Assembly: GCA_018127085.1 (NCBI GenBank)
Contig: CM030726.1
Location: 434,001-498,000 of the forward strand
Length of the DNA stretch: 64,000 nucleotides
Origin: Pneumocystis sp. 'macacae'
Taxonomy: Eukaryota; Ascomycota; Pneumocystomycetes; Pneumocystales; Pneumocystaceae
Direction: 5' to 3'
Of the stretch, positions 60,057 through 64,000 are shown piece by piece. Position numbers and translations under genes: made by a program. Under the pieces are notes generated by a model. The model was not told the origin of the DNA, ran no database searches, and was given only the letters and a program-made list of their open reading frames with translations. Each line of letters opens with the position of its first letter. The first letter of the stretch is position 1.

Positions 60057-63022
60057 ATCCAGGGGTGAAGAAGGATGAGATTGATGAGGATCACATTTTG
60101 GCATTGATTTTAAAAGATAATATAGAAGGAGGAAAATGCAAACAACAACTAGAAGGGTATTGTCAAGATTTGAAGAAATCAAATATAAACGTAGAGGAAG
60201 TAGATCCAAAACTAAAAGGAATATGTGAAGATGGGAAACAAGATGGGAAATGTAACGGTTTACAAGCTAAAGTTAAAGCAAAATGTACTACGTTTAAAAC
60301 AGAACTTGAAAAAGTATATCAGAATCCATCTGATGATAATTGTAAGAAGAATGAGCAAAAATGCCTGTTTTTGGAAGGAGCATGTCCAACAGAACTTAAA
60401 GATGAATGTAACAAGTTGAGAAATAAATGTTATCAAAAAAAAAGAGACAGAGTGGCGGAAGAGGTTCTTTTGAGGGCGCTTAGCGGGAGCCTTAAAGAAG
60501 AAAACTCGTGTAAGCAGAAGCTCAAGCAAGTTTGCCCAGAATTGAGTGGAGAAAGTGATGAATTGACGGTGCTGTGTTTTGATGAGGAAGCGTGTAAAAA
60601 TCTTATGACTAAGAAAGAAAGTATCTGTGAATCCCTCAAAGGGGAAGTTGAAAAACTATTAAATGAAAAAAAAAATGAAGACGAGTTAAAAACGAAATGC
60701 CCATCATTACTTAAGAAATGTTACTTTTACAGCACAGACTGTAAAGATAAAGATAAACTGAAATGTAAGGAACTCGAGAGTACTTGTGAAGGAAAGGGGA
60801 TAGTTTACAGGAGACCGGGTTCAGACTTTGAGCCCACGCGGCCGGGGCTTACAGTGACAGAAGAAATAGAGCTGCAGGAGCTTTATGGGGAGGCAGCAAA
60901 GGAAGGAGTCTATATTGGGCGACCGCCTGCAAGAGATGCAACTGAACTTTTGCTCCTGCTGAGCCGGAAAGATGCAGGATCAGGAGTCAGTAACAAGTGT
61001 AAAAAAGTACTTGAGGAAAAATGCAAAGACCTTAAAGAACATGAACTTCTGAAGGGTTTCTGTAATAAAAGTACTGATAAAGCAAGTGATAATGGAACGA
61101 AAGAATGCGATGAATTGGAAAAAAAAGCAGCGGACAGCGCTCAGGGCCTTACTACAAAACTCAAAAATAAATATCTTGTTGATACTAGCCCAAATACAAT
61201 TATTGGATGGCATCATTTGTCAACGTTTCTTACTGAGAAAGATTGCAGAACTTTGGAATCAGATTGTCTTTATCTAGAAGGTCAGGGAGGTACAGACACG
61301 CCCTGCAGTAACCTGAGAGCAGCGTGTTATAAAAGAGGACTCTATGCTATAGCAAATGAGGAGTTGCAAAGTGAATTGCGGGGTTCATTGCAGGGTTCAG
61401 ATGGAACATGGCTTGAAAATCTTCAAAAAGGGATAGTAAACGCTTGTAAGGAACTAAAAGAACAGAGTGATGAACTGTTTGTACTGTGTATGGATCCGAA
61501 AAACGCCGCCTTTGCACTTTCAACAGATTTACGGATGAAGGCAATTTATTTGAAGGAGCTCTTAGATGAAAGACGTGATTTCCCGACAAAGAAGGATTGC
61601 AAGGAGTTGGAGAAGAAATGCGAGGAGCTGGGACCGGATTCAAGGGAGATTGGGTGGCCATGTCACACGCTGAATCAAAATTGCAGACGGTTGGAGAGTG
61701 CAGAACAATTGGAGGAGGTGTTGCTGAAGGAGAAAACAAAAGATTTGGATGTGTTTGATTCGTGTCTAAAAAAGCTGAGTGAACGATGCAATACATGGAA
61801 CAGGAGGAGGGATCGGTTTACTCTTGCATGCCTGGCGCAGAATGTTACGTGCAAGATTATTACGAAGAGCGTCAAGTCCAAGTGTGCAGCATTAGATGGG
61901 CATATGAAAACAGAAAAAGTTGTAGAGGAGGCGAAAAAGAATAATGGAAAAAATGAAGAAACAATATGTGCCAATTGGATGCCGTATTGCAATAAATATA
62001 TGTCGAGTTGCGAGAATCTGGCAGCCGATGAAGGACATACTTGCAAAAAGCTAAAGGAACAGTGCAAATCCTATCTTACACAAAGAAATCACGAAGACAT
62101 ACTTATGTCAGAGTTTAAGGGACATCTTTCTAATAAAAATAATTGCGTAACAAATCTTGACAAATATTGCACAGAATGGGACCAAGCAGGAAACCAAACA
62201 CTCAAGGGTTTTTGCAGTAATACTGATGCTACTAAAGACAATAATACGGTTAGAGATGAATTATGTGAAAAACTGGTAGAAAGAGTGCAAAAAAAATGTC
62301 AAGGATTGAAAGAAAAACTGGAAGAAGAGAAGAAAGAACTTGATGAACAGAAAACAGAGTATGAAAAAATTAAAAAAGAAACAGAAAAAGTGATAAAGGA
62401 AGCAAACCTTGTTTTATCAAGAGTTGGAGCAACAGATGAAAAAGCGGCGGGTGGAAAAAAAGACACAAAACGATTTAGGCTTGTGAGAAGAGACACAAAA
62501 GTTGAGGTGACAGAAAAAGAGCTGAAGGCATTTGATTTGACAGCACGCGCATTTAATTTGTATCTAGAATTGAAGGAGAAATGCGACCATTTGAGGGAAG
62601 AATGTGGATTTAAAGAAGAGTGCAGCTGTAAGGATGCGTGCGACAAAATAGACAATATATGTAAAGTGAAGCCATTGGAAGTGAAGGAGTATAAAGTGCA
62701 GGCGGAGACGAAGAACATAACAACAACGGTAACAAAGACAGAGACAGTCGGACAAGAAGGAAAGACATTGGGTGAGCAGTGTAAATCGATTCAGACCACA
62801 GATGTGTGGGTCACGAAAACGTCGACGCACACGAGTACATCGACATCTACATCTACTATTACGTCCACAGTCACGCTGACATCGACAAGACGGTGCAAGC
62901 CTACAAGATGTACGACAGGAGATGAAGCGGGAGACGTGACGCCAAGCGGGGGATTGAGGATAACAGGGTGGAGTGTAGTGAAGGGGGTGTTATTAGGAAT
63001 GGTTATTTCGGTTATGATTTAG
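60032..63022 (+). CDS. msg: major surface glycoprotein (MSG), silent donor copy 2
   Basis: About 996 aa from the CRJE GTG, intronless; the open frame extends eight codons upstream into the conserved 43-nt block but contains no ATG. Domain order is the same as copy 1: VARAVKRR, then Cys-rich MSG repeats (CLFLEGACPTELKDECNKLR, CYQKKRDRVAEE, KCPSLLKKCYFY), sequons (QNVTC, NQTLK, KNITT) and a Glu/Lys-rich coiled coil near residues 770-815 (EEEKKELDEQKTEYEKIKKE). A Thr/Ser stalk and hydrophobic end VVKGVLLGMVISVMI follow. The last 60 or so codons are nearly identical to copy 1, whereas the middles differ strongly. It has its own GC-rich patch near 61580-61690, at the position corresponding to the patch in copy 1. 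Confidence 0.95.
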   Translation: MARAVKRRDPGVKKDEIDEDHILALILKDNIEGGKCKQQLEGYCQDLKKSNINVEEVDPKLKGICEDGKQDGKCNGLQAKVKAKCTTFKTELEKVYQNPSDDNCKKNEQKCLFLEGACPTELKDECNKLRNKCYQKKRDRVAEEVLLRALSGSLKEENSCKQKLKQVCPELSGESDELTVLCFDEEACKNLMTKKESICESLKGEVEKLLNEKKNEDELKTKCPSLLKKCYFYSTDCKDKDKLKCKELESTCEGKGIVYRRPGSDFEPTRPGLTVTEEIELQELYGEAAKEGVYIGRPPARDATELLLLLSRKDAGSGVSNKCKKVLEEKCKDLKEHELLKGFCNKSTDKASDNGTKECDELEKKAADSAQGLTTKLKNKYLVDTSPNTIIGWHHLSTFLTEKDCRTLESDCLYLEGQGGTDTPCSNLRAACYKRGLYAIANEELQSELRGSLQGSDGTWLENLQKGIVNACKELKEQSDELFVLCMDPKNAAFALSTDLRMKAIYLKELLDERRDFPTKKDCKELEKKCEELGPDSREIGWPCHTLNQNCRRLESAEQLEEVLLKEKTKDLDVFDSCLKKLSERCNTWNRRRDRFTLACLAQNVTCKIITKSVKSKCAALDGHMKTEKVVEEAKKNNGKNEETICANWMPYCNKYMSSCENLAADEGHTCKKLKEQCKSYLTQRNHEDILMSEFKGHLSNKNNCVTNLDKYCTEWDQAGNQTLKGFCSNTDATKDNNTVRDELCEKLVERVQKKCQGLKEKLEEEKKELDEQKTEYEKIKKETEKVIKEANLVLSRVGATDEKAAGGKKDTKRFRLVRRDTKVEVTEKELKAFDLTARAFNLYLELKEKCDHLREECGFKEECSCKDACDKIDNICKVKPLEVKEYKVQAETKNITTTVTKTETVGQEGKTLGEQCKSIQTTDVWVTKTSTHTSTSTSTSTITSTVTLTSTRRCKPTRCTTGDEAGDVTPSGGLRITGWSVVKGVLLGMVISVMI

Positions 63023-63363
63023 AGAGCAAATGAACATGGTTTGGGACTGCATGTATATTAAGGAACAATTGACATGAAGTGCATTTAACGAGACGTATTC
63101 TCGCGTAGTCTGTCCGTACTCCAACCTACCTGTCTCCTTTATGCCCATTCACCACATCTTCTATCTTCGTTTATCGTAATTCAATTTTCGCGTTTACCCC
63201 ACATTTACCCCACACAAATTTTAGATATATCACGTGACACAAGAGATAAGAAGGGGCACACTGACACTACGTTTATCGCACACTGCGTTAGTTTCTGCGT
63301 GAAAGCTCAAGATGACCCGGCAAACTCGACTTTCAGGTCGTCGGTCAGAATTTGGCGCGGGAG
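63023..63363 (+). promoter_or_regulatory. conserved inter-MSG spacer 2
   Basis: About 340 bp, the second copy of the inter-MSG spacer. It repeats the catgtatattaaggaacaat and catgaagtgcatttaacg blocks, two TTTACCCC units (63193-63212), TCACGTGA (63230-63237) and aagaaggggcacac. A pyrimidine-rich segment near 63108-63175 is different from spacer 1, so conservation is patchy. Confidence 0.75.
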
Positions 63364-63388
63364 GTGGCGCGGGCGGTCAAGAGGCGGG
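63346..63388 (+). repeat. extended CRJE block of MSG copy 3
   Basis: The same 43-nt block as at copy 2, with two differences (g/c in the ggcg-gggag run and gttaag to gtcaag; the latter is silent, Val). The GTG corresponding to the others is at 63364. Confidence 0.85.
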
Positions 63389-64000
63389 CGGCAGGGGGGA
63401 AAGGAACTAGTGTATATGAGGATGTGGAGTATCTTTTGACTTTGGTCTTAAAAAAAGAAGGGTTAGAACAAAAATGCAAAGAAGAACTAAAAAGATATTG
63501 TGAAGAATTGAGGAATATAGATAAAGAATTCAGTATTTATTCAGAATTAAAAGAAATTTGCAAAGATGATGGTGTAATAAAATGTACAAATTTAAAAACT
63601 AGTGTTGATAAAAAGTACAATAGTTTCAAAACAGACCTTGGAGAAGTAGCTAAAAAACAAATTCCAGAGCTAACAGATGAACATTGCTCAAATCAAGAAA
63701 AATGTTTGTTTTTGGAGAACGCATACCCTGATCTTAAAGAGAATTGTAACACATTAAGAACTAATTGTTACCAGAAGAAGCGTGAGGAGGTGGCAGAGGA
63801 AGCTCTTTTGAGGGCGCTTAGAGGGAATCTTGATAATAATAAATGTAATGAAAAGCTCAAGGAAATTTGCCCAGTTTTGATTCAAGGAAGTGATGAATTG
63901 CTGGAGAAATGTGTTAATTCAGAATATACATGCCAACATCTAGTGCAGGCAGCGAAGGATAAGTGTAAGCTCTTGAAAAAAGAAGTAGAAACAACATTAA
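63364..64000 (+). CDS. msg: major surface glycoprotein (MSG), copy 3, 5' part only
   Basis: Open from the CRJE GTG to the window edge (212 codons), truncated by the window and not by a stop. It reads VARAVKRRAAGGKGTSVYED, then KCKEELKRYCEELRN, KEICKDDGVIKCTNL, CLFLENAYPDLKENCNTLRT, CYQKKREEVAEEALLRALRG and CNEKLKEICPVL. These are the same Cys framework and spacing as copies 1 and 2. One framework cysteine differs: where the others have ACP or TCSN, this copy has AYP. The start again lacks ATG and signal peptide. Confidence 0.92.
   Translation, partial: MARAVKRRAAGGKGTSVYEDVEYLLTLVLKKEGLEQKCKEELKRYCEELRNIDKEFSIYSELKEICKDDGVIKCTNLKTSVDKKYNSFKTDLGEVAKKQIPELTDEHCSNQEKCLFLENAYPDLKENCNTLRTNCYQKKREEVAEEALLRALRGNLDNNKCNEKLKEICPVLIQGSDELLEKCVNSEYTCQHLVQAAKDKCKLLKKEVETTL

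Noticed and set aside
56675..62830. Several open frames of 60-190 codons antisense to the MSG genes
   Set aside because: They mirror the codon pattern of the Cys-rich, Lys/Glu-rich sense genes, follow no family, and sit wholly within a confirmed coding frame.
63700..64000. Search for telomere repeats or a chromosome end at the right edge
   Set aside because: The third MSG gene is still open at the last base and no TTAGGG-type repeat is present; the end lies beyond the window.

Overview
The window comes from a very AT-rich, intron-dense fungal nuclear genome and is almost certainly Pneumocystis (Ascomycota, Taphrinomycotina). Three things support this: short spliceosomal introns of about 25-50 nt in nearly every core gene, housekeeping proteins that read like fission-yeast proteins, and, from about 56.6 kb to the right edge, a tandem array of major surface glycoprotein (MSG) genes, a family known only from Pneumocystis. 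I cannot assign the species. No telomere repeat, rRNA, transposon or CRISPR array is visible.

Core region (1-53.4 kb). Many reading frames are exons that must be joined, so the coordinates below are whole-gene spans from first to last coding base. In order: a hypothetical protein; a decayed gene; a CAMK-like protein kinase; GCV3 (glycine cleavage H protein); MRP17 (mitochondrial S6); GCD2 (eIF2B delta); HEM3 (porphobilinogen deaminase); a CYP8/PPIL2 U-box cyclophilin; MRPL10 (mitochondrial L15); LSM3; an alternative NADH dehydrogenase; PIF1 helicase; the DSC1/TUL1 membrane RING ubiquitin ligase; a decayed ELG1-like clamp-loader gene; STE50; MVP1 sorting nexin; tRNA-Asn; LAG1 ceramide synthase; RRB1; UTP8; SUS1; a sod2/NHA1 Na+/H+ antiporter; SPG1/TEM1 GTPase; tRNA-Leu; CDC48; RAM2; and ERG12. 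They form no operon-like pathway. Several pairs are divergent with 60-220 bp between start codons (HEM3/CYP8, MRPL10/LSM3, GCV3/MRP17, LAG1/RRB1). ERG12 and RAM2 lie head-to-tail and both act in isoprenoid supply or use.

Boundary and MSG array (53.4-64 kb). About 3.2 kb of AT-rich sequence with no convincing gene separates ERG12 from the array. Base composition then changes: the MSG genes are clearly GC-richer and have no introns. Two complete MSG genes and the 5' part of a third lie head-to-tail on the + strand. Each begins at a copy of the conserved recombination junction element (CRJE, encoding VARAVKRR) with GTG and no upstream in-frame ATG, as expected for silent donor copies. From knowledge of the family, such copies are expressed only after recombining into a single expression site that supplies promoter, start codon and signal peptide; that site is not in this window. 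The spacers after MSG copies 1 and 2 are paralogous to each other and share a TCACGTGA palindrome, a TTACCCC direct repeat and a 43-nt block at the CRJE.

Best leads: the conserved spacer between silent MSG copies, the doubled CRJE half in the innermost copy, GC-rich mosaic patches within MSG, the ELG1-like pseudogene, and microexons of 11 nt (HEM3) and 25 nt (ERG12).
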